Below the pieces are notes generated by a model. The model saw nothing but the letters and a program-made list of their open reading frames with translations. It was not told where the DNA came from and made no database searches. From NCBI GenBank assembly GCA_038501625.1, contig JAZAYU010000009.1:4711001-4775000 (forward strand): 64,000 nt of DNA, in the 5' to 3' direction. The stretch's first letter is position 1. Each line of letters opens with the position of its first letter. This stretch comes from Corbicula japonica (Eukaryota > Mollusca > Bivalvia > Venerida > Cyrenidae). This document shows positions 13,735 to 23,392 of this stretch, piece after piece. The translations under genes were made by a program, and so were the position numbers.

Positions 13735-14176
13735 TCACAAACATTTTTTTGATGTCCTTTCTAGATACTCGTCAACTTGTTTGTCATATGAAGCTTCACA
13801 GCCTTCGATAAGCACACTGTTTTTAATATTGTCCCTGCTGCCTACTTTTCCCAGAGCTCCTTGATCTTCTTTCCCTTGCATGTGCAGCAGGACGTATCCG
13901 GCGTGTGGACACCCCATCTTTTAAATGCCTCAGCTCATAAGAAACAGCCTCTGGCTCTCTGTGTATTGCCAGTACTAGTCTGTAGAACGACAGACTCACG
14001 TCTCCTGCCTTCCTATTCAGTTGATTGTGCCAACCCGAGAAATAAGAGAACAATTGATAAATGAAGTAACCTTGATAATTTATTGCCAGCTTTTTATGGT
14101 ATATATTTAGAAATTTTATGAAGTCTTTACTTGTACAGTGCATGGAATGTATCTGACACAGCAACATGCAGAACAA
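13735..14176 (-). pseudogene. Frameshifted coding fragment, possibly transposase-derived
   Basis: One minus frame reads GWHNQLNRKAGDVSLSFYRL and onward through a segment that looks protein-coding. It then loses sense near 13915, while another frame continues with KMGCPHAGYVLLHMQGK and runs to a stop near 13735. The first block resembles the 'GWHxxLNrkaG...fy.lv..lhrE' module that I associate with MULE/FLYWCH-like transposon-derived proteins in molluscs. The frame change suggests decay, or an intron I cannot confirm. The family call is a weak inference. Confidence 0.3.
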
Positions 14177-14921
14177 TAACGAAAAATGCAGAATGCAGAT
14201 TAATCATTGTTTGGTTAAATCATTCAGTAAAGCCATAGCTTATTGACAGTGTAGTGCATGCTTTGAAAACTTTTGGTATTTAATTATAATTTAGAATGAT
14301 ATTTTAAAAGTGCTGTCTTATTGTTTATTAAATTGTTAAATAACTCACAAATGTTTGAATATAGGATATCAACAAAGTCTTACAGATACCAACATTTAGA
14401 ATTAAATCGGTATTTCGTGATTTGTATTATTTCTATGACACTTAAAAGTCACAAGTGATTAAAATAATTTAATGGAAATATATTTAAAACTGTTAGTGTT
14501 TACGACACACTGAATAATGAATTGGGTGTCTTTTTACCAATGATGATCAGTGATGTACATTTTATACAATGATAGGTTAGCAGCTTGGCAATTATCTTAC
14601 ATTGAAGATGTGAAATCTGAGTCTACACAAAATCATATAAGACTAAACTTAAATATTTAACAAAATTAAAGTGAAAAAAACATTCCTATAAAATACTAAT
14701 TCAAATACTATAATTTAATTTTACCCTCAAATTTCTATTACAAAAAATAACGAACACTTATTGAAAGCTATTTTTTTATTTTAGTAGAATTATGTTTTGA
14801 GCTTACTAAACTTACTGGTATTGGTATAGGTTTGTGACACACTTGATCTTTGTTTTAGTTGCAGTTTGCGATAATCGTAAAAAGTAATGTTTACTTGATG
14901 TTATAAATTTCTAGTGTCACA

Positions 14922-15031
14922 AAGGGGCAGTTTTAACTTATAATTGCAATGGGGCGTTTTGACAAAAATGAGGACGTTTTGACTAAAATGAGGTCGTTTT
15001 GACTGGGGGCCGATTTAACTAGGGACCGTTT
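14922..15031. repeat. Short tandem repeat with 'cgttttgact' core
   Basis: Five or so degenerate units of about 20 bp share the core 'cgttttgac' followed by 'aaaatgagg' or 'gggg'. It lies about 0.75 kb upstream of the RdRP coding exon. No function is implied by the sequence alone. Confidence 0.6.
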
Positions 15032-15654
15032 TGACTTAATACATTCAACTCCCTCAAACGTGTTAAACATGGAAATGTACACAAACATTGTATATTCATT
15101 AAATGTGATTAGAAACCTTATCTCTTGATATTATCCCAGACTAATTACATGTAAAACTAACATCTTAAAAAGTTAATTTTCAAAGAAATATCTTGCTAAC
15201 ATAAAAGAAGCCATAATTTCTATGTTATTGTATTTGTCTACGAATATTGGCCATCTGAGGCAGAGGGTAAACTTAAAATATGTTGTTTTTACATAATCAT
15301 CCGAAAAATCACTGTATTGCCATCTGACATCAAAACTAGGTCACTATGCAAATCAAATAACAACCCTTTAAAACTCATAAGAGACAATGCGTTCCGTCAA
15401 ATTCTATCCATACATATATTTTACTGTTATATGAAAGTAATATTATAGGATAAACCATTAAGTCAATATAAAAATAATAGAAACTATTTTCACATGGGAC
15501 CGCATTTCACATTCTACTGTATTTACCATAGCCTACTTACTAAATCTTTTTGTGATTATGAAATTTAGACAACATTAAATATACACAATATGCAAATCAG
15601 GAAAGGACATACACAGAAAAAACAACCTCTCTACATAGCCAACTACAACACACA

Positions 15655-15712
15655 AAAACGCACACACGCACGCACACACACAGAGAGGGAGGGAGAAAGA
15701 GAGAGACACCAC
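15655..15712. repeat. CA/GA simple repeat
   Basis: A (CA)n run with CG interruptions passes into a (GA)n run. It lies in frame with the downstream RdRP coding exon and so extends its open frame artificially upstream to 15590. The encoded Arg/Thr/Glu-rich stretch is unlikely to be translated. Confidence 0.85.
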
Positions 15713-15740
15713 ATCATGTGGGACATAGAACATTTTATAT

Positions 15741-15766
15741 TTAATTTGTGTATTCCTTTGTTTCAG
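15741..15766 (+). other. Probable 3' splice site before RdRP coding exon
   Basis: A pyrimidine-rich tract ending 'tttgtttcag' immediately precedes the region where the protein becomes recognisable. The exon would start at 15767 with AAT TTC TGG in frame. This argues for at least one upstream, possibly non-coding, exon. Confidence 0.6.
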
Positions 15767-15779
15767 AATTTCTGGAACG

Positions 15780-15794
15780 ATGGAAAGATGGTGA
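15780..15794 (+). promoter_or_regulatory. Minimal upstream ORF overlapping the RdRP start codon
   Basis: ATG GAA AGA TGG TGA (15780-15794) is a four-codon frame whose stop overlaps the main start at 15788, one frame away. The main ATG has A at -3 and G at +4. If 15788 is the real start, this arrangement could lower or gate translation. It is meaningless if translation begins in an upstream exon. Confidence 0.4.
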
Positions 15795-18700
15795 ACATCG
15801 TTTTCTGTGGCCCAGCTGGAGCTGGAAAGAAAAGAGTTCTAAAGGATGTCAAATCAACGTGTAAATCACGTGCCAGAGATCACGTTGAAATACTACGCGT
15901 GGCTAGCAGAGTTCTGAACCAGCACGGTATTCGCTCACGTGAAGATTATTGTCGCGATGATAAGAGCTTTGGAGAAGTCCACTCTGACATCATTATTCAA
16001 CAGTGTCACGAAGAAACACAGTATCACGATAGAGAGATTATTACAGACAATTGCATTATATATAATCTGGCGGTTGTACAATCATGTTTAGGAGCTGAAG
16101 AAGTCGAAGTTTTGCTTACAGACTCAACAGTGCTTGAATGCATAGAACGTTACAAACGTTCCCTTGTTTTGTTGCTTTGTCCAGATAAGTTTGGTTACGA
16201 CGACGGAATATGCCTAAAGTTATCCGAAGAATCATGGTCTGTAATTAGGGATTACATACTTGGTATGTTCCGGACATACCATATACCTTTTGTCGAGATA
16301 CGATCGGCCGATCACACGGAACGTGTTACAATCGTAAAGGAAGCGTTAGATGGGAAAATTATGCTAGAATCATCTACTCTCTCATATTATCAAAAGGGGA
16401 ATGAAGACCAACGCCTGGTTGAATTTAACTTTTTATTCCACATTATCAAACTTCGACAGGAGAACAGTGTCCTGATTCCAACAATCGAGATCACTGAACA
16501 CTACTCTAAACAAGGCTGGACATGCTACAACAATGGAGAGACTAACAGATTTATTGCAAAGGAGGGAAGTACAAATCTGGCCTGTCTGAACTTTCATATC
16601 AGTGTAAAATCAACTTCTGTACAGAAAACGCTTCTTGGTGGGGTCTTTATTAACGGCGAGATGTATTCTTTTCTAGGATGTAGTGCAAATGGCCTGAAAA
16701 ATAGGAAGTGCTTCATGTTAAAAGGTAAGCCAGAGGATGTTGAAGAAGTTTTAAAAAGGAATGGAGACTTTGCTTCCATAAAGACGGTGTCAAAGCGACT
16801 TGCACGAATAGGTCTTCTATTTTCTGGAGTCAGACTTTCTACCATCAAAGTAGAAGAAGAAAACATAATCATTATGAAAGACATAGAGAAGGGAGTCCAT
16901 GATAAAGTGTTTAACTTCACAGATGGATGTGGAGGTATCGGCGAACAACTTGCAAAAGACCTAGCTGTCGAAATATGTGAACACCAATTGGAGTGCGGCT
17001 ACATACCGTCCGTATTTCAAGTACGTTTTCAAGGATACAAAGGAGTTTTGGCAAAAGATCTTAAAATTCATAAGAATGCAATTGCCGTTCGACCTTCAAT
17101 GAAGAAGTTCGAAACCACTGCACATCCGTTTATTGGTGTATGTGACTTCTCAAAACCATACACATTCGGACATTTGAACAAACAGTTCATTGTCTTGCTA
17201 TCGGGACTTCGTATAAAAGACTCAGTATTTGAAGAGAGGCAAAACACATATTTGGACATGCTCAGAAAAATGGTGACACATTCCGAGTCGGCTATTCAAA
17301 TTCTTCAGTGGCAAAATATGTTTGATGTCGCTCAGCGGATAAATAGAGCTGGTTCTATTGATGATTTACCTGTAGAAGAGAAGATCACAATTCAGAAAAA
17401 ACTAAAACGCCTGCAGAACGATATGGTACAGAAGGCCCAGAAGCTCAATATTCTTATCCCGGAATCGAGAAACATTTTTGGAGTGTGCGATCAAGTAGGT
17501 ATTTTACATTATGGCCAATGCTTCCTGCGTCTTACACTGTCTGGAAAACCAACGACAATTCGGGGACAAGTAGTTGTGTGTAAGAACCCATGCTATCTTC
17601 TTGGGGACGTTAGAGTTCTTACTGCTGTTGATGAAACAGATAATCCTGAAATAAGAAAGCTTCATCATCTAGTTGACTGCATAGTGTTCCCTGTTTGTGG
17701 GAAATGGCCTCATCCTAATGAAATAGCTGGCTCTGACCTTGATGGTGACCAGTTCTTTGTATGTTGGGACAAAGACCTCATTCCAAAATCTACAAGACCA
17801 GCCTACAACTACCCTGGGTCTGACTCGAAATCAGAAGGGACTATTAGTAGAGAGAAAATGATAGCTTACTTCGCCTCACAAAATGAAACGCAAAAGCTCG
17901 TTGCGAGAGTTGATAAGTATTTTCATCAGTGGGCAGCAAAGAAAGGTCCAGAATCAGATAAATGTGAAAGATTAGGTCAACTTTTTTCTAAGGTCATAGA
18001 TGCTAGCAAAACTGGAGAAGTTGTAGACATCCCCCGAGGACTTGAACCAACAACTGTTGCAGAATCTGAAAGTTCTTCAGTTGAAGTACAAAGATTTGTA
18101 TGGAGTAAAATGGTTTCAATAGCCGCTCGATTCGAAGAAGACTTTACTGCAAAGCTGCTGAGTGAACAAAATGAAACAACGGAACACGATATCATTTCAG
18201 AAAACTTTGTTATTGAATTGGCTCAGAGAACTTATACCAATATCAGAGAGTACGAGAAGTTTGTTTTCATATGGAATTACATACATCTGTCAGAAGGTAC
18301 ACTTACGGCTGCGCTGGAAACTTTCATGAACGACTACTTCCAGTATGTTAATTTCTCCACGTTTACGGCAGAAGAATTAAAAGAATGCATAGATCTAGGC
18401 ATACCTAGCAAAATGGTATTAAATGCACTGAACTCATCGAAAATAGTTACAGAAGATGAATTGAGCTTTTTCCTGATGGATAGTCCACAAAATACATGGA
18501 AGCATGTTGTAGCTTTGGATCATGATACGTTCGATTGGAGTCATCTGCTTAAGGCTGTCACAACAAACGACAACACTCTTTTAGTATTCAAGATGCCAGA
18601 TGGCGTGGTGATCGAACTTCAGATCCTTGAAAAACTTTCAAAGGGATTGGAACAACCGGTTATGCCAGGTACGTTTACTGGTGTATTGTATTCTAGACAT

Positions 18701-21631
18701 TTTGATTATAAGGAAAAGTATGTGCTTGGTAAAGAATACGTTTTGGACCTCACTGATAGTACCCTTCAGCTATACAGAGACGGCAAAAAGAATCTAACCT
18801 TTGTTTGGTTAAACGCTTCCGACCGAAAACTAACTAAAGGGCGATGGGATAAACGTCTATGTGAAGAAGTGAACAACACAATGAGTGTCGATTTGCAACG
18901 TTTTAATCGAAGAATTTTAAATCCAGGTAGAAAGCATCCCCTTATCAACAAGATGCCATTCGTAAAATTGGAAATATATGCACAGAATGGAAGAGGGGAA
19001 GCACCATACTGGGATATTGCCGACGTGAACGATCTTCTCCCTGTTTTCGACGAGATGTGTGAAGAAACAGGAAACAATGAAACGTTCGTGGTAGACTTTG
19101 ATGCATTATTTCCAAAGTGCGAAATTGACGACATAGACGACATTTTGAAAGCAGAAGATCTATTTCAAACTCTTGATAATGCTGCTAGAGAAGGCGATCT
19201 TTACAAATACAGTTCTGTGTTGTCAAAGTGGACAGGCTCAGAAATACCAGAAGAATGTGTCTTTACTTTTATGAAACTGTTGGAAAGTTTAGTTACTAAA
19301 ATCACACCGTTAGTGTTACCTGATGACTTTCAGAGCGCTCTTATTCAAATTGTTGCAAAATTATCACCTGCTCTGAAGGATCCAGAATCATTGTTACAAG
19401 TCATCTCAAGCCTTTATAGACTTGGAGCCGACGACATCGTTCACCAGCTTTTGCAAATTCCTCTAAAACCAGCGGAAACAAAAACGTATTTAGCTGTTAT
19501 GGAAAAGTGGGAATGTTTAAGTCTTCTTGATACACGGTTTGTGATGTCTTTCGTGGTGCAGCTTCAGCTTTCATGGACAATAGCAGTAGAGAGTAAACAT
19601 TATATGAATGATTTTCAAAGACAGCAAGACGCTTATGTGCACAGATTGGGAATACTTCATATGATGACACTTGTACAAGAAGTATACCAAAATATAGAAA
19701 TAACCAAACAGGCCAGTTCTGAATCATCTGGAAGACAAAGGGCATCAGTTTCCCCAAACTGCATAACTCATCTCAGGGTAGACAGAAACGCCGAGGAAGC
19801 ACCAACTACAATAGCTTTCTACCGAACAAGCGCACTTGAACAGAGTGCAATGCGATTCAAAGGCCAGTATGTGACAATAGCACTACAAAACAACACATCA
19901 GATGTCGGCGACGTGCACCGTGTATGTTGCGTAGGTCAAATCCAAAACCTCAACGCAGCTCCTTTTTCTGTGTCAGTAAAGATTGAAGGGCAATTACCCG
20001 AGGTACTGCTACAGGCCACTAGGTCTGAGAAGATATGGTACTGGAGGATAGATATTATTGCAAATATTGTTACATATCAGCGGGTTGTAAAATCGCTAAG
20101 AATTGTTCAACTTGCCACTGAAGAGCAACAGGTGATTTGTAAAGTCTTCCAGTCCTCAAGAAAAGAGATAGATGTACCCGTGCCTATATTGCGGGTAGAT
20201 TCACATTCAGTTGATTGTGAGCGATTGAATTCTAGTCAACGTGAGGCAGTGAAAGCCGCGTTGGAAGATATAGTGTCTCTGATTCAAGGTCCACCAGGTA
20301 CGGGTAAAACGGAAGTAGCGTGCCACTTGATAAGAGAAATTGTTAAATCAAAACATTACAATGGAATTCTTGTTGTAGCTGAAACGAATGTAGCAGTTGA
20401 CAATTTAACAAGACGATTGAGAAATGATGTTGTTGTAGTGAGAGTAGGACCAGTGGAAGGTGTAGAAAGTGATTTGTACGATGTGTCGTTGGAAGGTCAA
20501 GTGAAAGTCATAGCAGAAAGGGAGGCGAGAAAATCAAAGGTACGTGATAAACAAGGGGACGTTCACAACAATACCCGCTTAATTAATCGTGTTTTATCAG
20601 CCGCAGATGTTGTTCTTACAACGTGTGCAGGAGCCGGAGATTCGCGCCTGGAAAATTACACATTTCCTTTTGTTCTTGTTGACGAAGCAACTCAGACCTT
20701 AGAGACAACTCTTCTTTGTAGCTTGGTACACGGAGTAAAGCACCTTGTTATGATTGGAGACCCAAAACAGCTTGGGCCTATTTCAAAGGAGTTTCCGGAA
20801 GGTAAAGACGATCCAAATTTGCCGAAACTTGACTGCCTTTCTGAAACATTATTCCACAGATGGTATAATGAAGGTTTCTTGAAAGTGAGCTTCCTAGATG
20901 TTCAGTATAGGATGCATCCCGCCATTATGCAGTTTCCGTCCAGTGAATTTTATGATAACAAACTGAAAGCGTCCTCGACTACACAAAACAGACTCCCAAT
21001 TATTTTTCCATGGCCAAACGACGGAAGACCATTATGTTTTATTGATATTGATGGCACTGAAAGAAAGCATGGAACATCCTTCTACAATAAAAGTGAAGTG
21101 GAAGCTGTTTCTAAAGCCATTGATGTGTTGCTTAGCGTTGATGAAGAATCTTACCGGAGTCACAGAATTGGTGTTCATCAGATTGGTGTGATTACAATGT
21201 ACCAAGGTCAAGTTCAGAAGCTGAAAGAGGTCATCCAGTGTGCTATTAAAGTAAGTACTGTTGACGGATTTCAAGGACAGGAAAGAGATGTCATCATTGT
21301 TAGCACCGTTCGGAGCAATAGTAGAGGGTCACTGGGGTTTTCGGACGATGAGAGACGGTTAAACGTTCTACTGACGAGAGCCAAGAGGGGACTTGTCGTC
21401 ATTGGCAACAGATCCACATTACAGAATTCACGCACCTGGGGCATGTGGTTGAAGAGCGCGCCACAAATGAAATTGGAGAACTTGAAGCCAGTAAGTGGTT
21501 CAGCGTCAAAACCTGAGGACAGGCAGAAAGGTCAAGTGAATAGACCACAGAATACAGAAAACAGAGACAGTTCTAAACGAGGCACCGGTAATACTAAACG
21601 ATATCAGACAACGATCTACAAGCGGCGTTAA
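15788..21631 (+). CDS. RdRP-SF1 helicase fusion with N-terminal P-loop module
   Basis: This is a single-exon gene of about 1,947 codons. Residues below count from an in-frame Met at 15590, so start Met 15788 is residue 67. N-terminus: GPAGAGKK (74-81), then a region patterned like NadR/AAA_28 kinases, with the usual Ser/Thr after the P-loop Lys replaced by Lys. Next comes a eukaryotic RdRP (about 350-900): DGCGGI (445 on), QVRFQGYKG (477 on), VRPSMKKF, GDVRVL (672 on) and GSDLDGDQF with catalytic Asp 716, 718 and 720. A largely helical stretch (about 930-1440) matches nothing I know. Then comes an SF1 UPF1/ZNFX1-type helicase: GPPGTGKT (1567-1574), DEATQ (1698-1702), GDPKQLGP (1723-1730), QYRMHP (1772-1777), VSTVDGFQGQERD (1888-1900) and LNVLLTRAK (1924-1932). 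The tail is basic. Expected role: copying RNA into dsRNA for small-RNA pathways, with helicase remodelling. The 66 upstream residues are probably intronic. Confidence 0.93.
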   Translation: MVNIVFCGPAGAGKKRVLKDVKSTCKSRARDHVEILRVASRVLNQHGIRSREDYCRDDKSFGEVHSDIIIQQCHEETQYHDREIITDNCIIYNLAVVQSCLGAEEVEVLLTDSTVLECIERYKRSLVLLLCPDKFGYDDGICLKLSEESWSVIRDYILGMFRTYHIPFVEIRSADHTERVTIVKEALDGKIMLESSTLSYYQKGNEDQRLVEFNFLFHIIKLRQENSVLIPTIEITEHYSKQGWTCYNNGETNRFIAKEGSTNLACLNFHISVKSTSVQKTLLGGVFINGEMYSFLGCSANGLKNRKCFMLKGKPEDVEEVLKRNGDFASIKTVSKRLARIGLLFSGVRLSTIKVEEENIIIMKDIEKGVHDKVFNFTDGCGGIGEQLAKDLAVEICEHQLECGYIPSVFQVRFQGYKGVLAKDLKIHKNAIAVRPSMKKFETTAHPFIGVCDFSKPYTFGHLNKQFIVLLSGLRIKDSVFEERQNTYLDMLRKMVTHSESAIQILQWQNMFDVAQRINRAGSIDDLPVEEKITIQKKLKRLQNDMVQKAQKLNILIPESRNIFGVCDQVGILHYGQCFLRLTLSGKPTTIRGQVVVCKNPCYLLGDVRVLTAVDETDNPEIRKLHHLVDCIVFPVCGKWPHPNEIAGSDLDGDQFFVCWDKDLIPKSTRPAYNYPGSDSKSEGTISREKMIAYFASQNETQKLVARVDKYFHQWAAKKGPESDKCERLGQLFSKVIDASKTGEVVDIPRGLEPTTVAESESSSVEVQRFVWSKMVSIAARFEEDFTAKLLSEQNETTEHDIISENFVIELAQRTYTNIREYEKFVFIWNYIHLSEGTLTAALETFMNDYFQYVNFSTFTAEELKECIDLGIPSKMVLNALNSSKIVTEDELSFFLMDSPQNTWKHVVALDHDTFDWSHLLKAVTTNDNTLLVFKMPDGVVIELQILEKLSKGLEQPVMPGTFTGVLYSRHFDYKEKYVLGKEYVLDLTDSTLQLYRDGKKNLTFVWLNASDRKLTKGRWDKRLCEEVNNTMSVDLQRFNRRILNPGRKHPLINKMPFVKLEIYAQNGRGEAPYWDIADVNDLLPVFDEMCEETGNNETFVVDFDALFPKCEIDDIDDILKAEDLFQTLDNAAREGDLYKYSSVLSKWTGSEIPEECVFTFMKLLESLVTKITPLVLPDDFQSALIQIVAKLSPALKDPESLLQVISSLYRLGADDIVHQLLQIPLKPAETKTYLAVMEKWECLSLLDTRFVMSFVVQLQLSWTIAVESKHYMNDFQRQQDAYVHRLGILHMMTLVQEVYQNIEITKQASSESSGRQRASVSPNCITHLRVDRNAEEAPTTIAFYRTSALEQSAMRFKGQYVTIALQNNTSDVGDVHRVCCVGQIQNLNAAPFSVSVKIEGQLPEVLLQATRSEKIWYWRIDIIANIVTYQRVVKSLRIVQLATEEQQVICKVFQSSRKEIDVPVPILRVDSHSVDCERLNSSQREAVKAALEDIVSLIQGPPGTGKTEVACHLIREIVKSKHYNGILVVAETNVAVDNLTRRLRNDVVVVRVGPVEGVESDLYDVSLEGQVKVIAEREARKSKVRDKQGDVHNNTRLINRVLSAADVVLTTCAGAGDSRLENYTFPFVLVDEATQTLETTLLCSLVHGVKHLVMIGDPKQLGPISKEFPEGKDDPNLPKLDCLSETLFHRWYNEGFLKVSFLDVQYRMHPAIMQFPSSEFYDNKLKASSTTQNRLPIIFPWPNDGRPLCFIDIDGTERKHGTSFYNKSEVEAVSKAIDVLLSVDEESYRSHRIGVHQIGVITMYQGQVQKLKEVIQCAIKVSTVDGFQGQERDVIIVSTVRSNSRGSLGFSDDERRLNVLLTRAKRGLVVIGNRSTLQNSRTWGMWLKSAPQMKLENLKPVSGSASKPEDRQKGQVNRPQNTENRDSSKRGTGNTKRYQTTIYKRR

Positions 21632-22087
21632 TAACATAGTGCAAGGCTTGATACTATATAAATGAGAAGGAGAGATACATGTCTAAAACTTATACCAATC
21701 AATTTATGCCAATAGCGATGCATAAACCAGGGTCTTATTGTTTGAGAAAAAAATGAACGGAAAGAAACTTTAACTCATTGAAAAGACCATTACATACTGA
21801 CCTACGTTGTTTGTTATAATCAAGGCATTTAAACGAACAAAACTCAATTATTTCTTAAAAGATTGAAGAACACTTTAATGGATCTATCATATGGTACCTT
21901 AGTAGAAGTGACATGTTATTCAATTTAAACTTAACAGCCTGTACACATTCTGGACATTTTTATTTTGCAAAATTAGACTTAAAGTGATTTGTATAAGATT
22001 ATAAGATTATTTAGCCAATTTGTTTGAACAAAATCTTTCATTTAAGTGATACATTGTTTGCTGTAAATTTTTTACGATGAACTTGTT

Positions 22088-22093
22088 AATAAA
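22088..22093 (+). terminator. Candidate polyadenylation signal of the RdRP-helicase gene
   Basis: The AATAAA hexamer lies about 460 bp past the stop codon in an AT-rich stretch. It is the clearest one I noticed on this strand downstream of the gene, but such hexamers are common by chance here. Confidence 0.3.
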
Positions 22094-22539
22094 TTTAATA
22101 ATATCCATGTCAGAAGCCATTATTTAATCATTCGGGTACAAGATACTTGGATCTTAACACATTGATAACATTCTGAAAACAGTGACAATTTATGATTTGA
22201 AGAAAAAAAGGGAACTTGATTATATTAATGTGTCATTTTTGATAATTAAAAAAATACGTATATTAGACATACATTCACTTGCAAATTGTTCGGTTTTGCT
22301 GAATGTGATATTGCCTCAACTGAAGCCATAGAACAAACAATTAACCGCGTTGTAGAACTTTATTAAAATGATACTATGCAATTTAAGGCCTGAACTTTGC
22401 TGCGCGAAATCTACTCGTCCCTGATTATAAATCTTCTTAGTTTGAGAGATATCAGTTCTTTGAGCAAAAAGTTCCGAGTGTAAGGTCCGTGTTACGACAA
22501 GATATGCACAAAGTTTATAAATGCATCAATTTATTACAT

Positions 22540-22900
22540 ATTCATATAGCGCAAATAGCGCATTGCACTGACTGCCTTAACTAGCGAACCACCGGGTTGT
22601 GCATTAGACCTTGCTTTAAAGTAGGTGAATATGCTCGTGTAGGATACTGACCACATGCCAGAGTGGATTCAAACATTTCGGATCTAAAACGGATTTTACT
22701 CAGACATTTAATGCATAAAAGTATGACTTTTTCCGCACAACCACTGAAAAAATATTGATGATATCTCTCCTGTATAGAAAAAGGATCGGGCCAACCACTG
22801 TTCGAGCTAACCATTTATCCGGCAGACACGACGACAACGTTTGTTTGCCTCGGCGCAATACAGGGCTCTTGTTTCGACATTTGAACTTTATTTTTCGGGT
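22540..22900 (+). repeat. Dispersed repeat, left copy flanking the tandem array
   Basis: The repeat shares 'atagcgcattgcactgact', 'ggattttactcag', 'atctctcctgtat' and 'acgacgacaacgtttgtttg' in the same order with 24780-25120. A partial third copy ('gctcgagtag', 'gatcggatcaaaaatgg') is at about 23030-23110. It is non-coding. Confidence 0.7.
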
Positions 22901-23392
22901 TTTCAATACCTATTTACAAAGCATTATTAGCGCAATGCCGTAAATTTAAATGTCGTGCCGACCATATACTAGTCGCACTGAGTTTCAAAAAAGTGCTATT
23001 GCCTTTTATGGTCGAAAATTCAGTTCATTCGCTCGAGTAGATTGGAGCCTGGCCACAATCATGTATGGAAAGATCGGATCAAAAATGGGTTTCGCTCATA
23101 CATTAAAGTGAATTTCCATAACTTATGTAAAAACTGTTAACGAAAAGTAAGTTTTTGCATTAATTGTAGGAATTTAAACCGCTACTGACAGAAACAAAAA
23201 TAGAATAAAGAAATCTAATTCGTTTACTTACTTTACACGGATATAGTTATTAAATACGAAAATGGATGCCTCGCCGTGAGAGATTCAATGAGGTCGATTT
23301 ACTATATGCGTACGCATGCGTAGTCTAACGTAAGCAGAATGAAATAATATGTCGAGCTATTCTACTCACTTGGGCGTCGGCGACCCGCTTTG

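Larger units (their letters stand above)
13071..15766. other. Intergenic region between divergent DDX47 and RdRP-helicase genes
   Basis: This 2.7-kb stretch must hold the promoters of both genes, but I see no convincing TATA box. It contains a broken coding-like fragment (13735-14176, minus), a short tandem repeat (14922-15031) and a CA/GA simple repeat (15655-15712). It probably also holds an upstream exon of the RdRP gene that I cannot place. Confidence 0.6.

Noticed and set aside
15590..15787. Upstream extension of the RdRP-helicase frame to a Met at 15590
   Set aside because: The 66 residues come from a CA/GA simple repeat and an apparent polypyrimidine tract with AG acceptor at 15765-15766; recognisable protein starts only after it.
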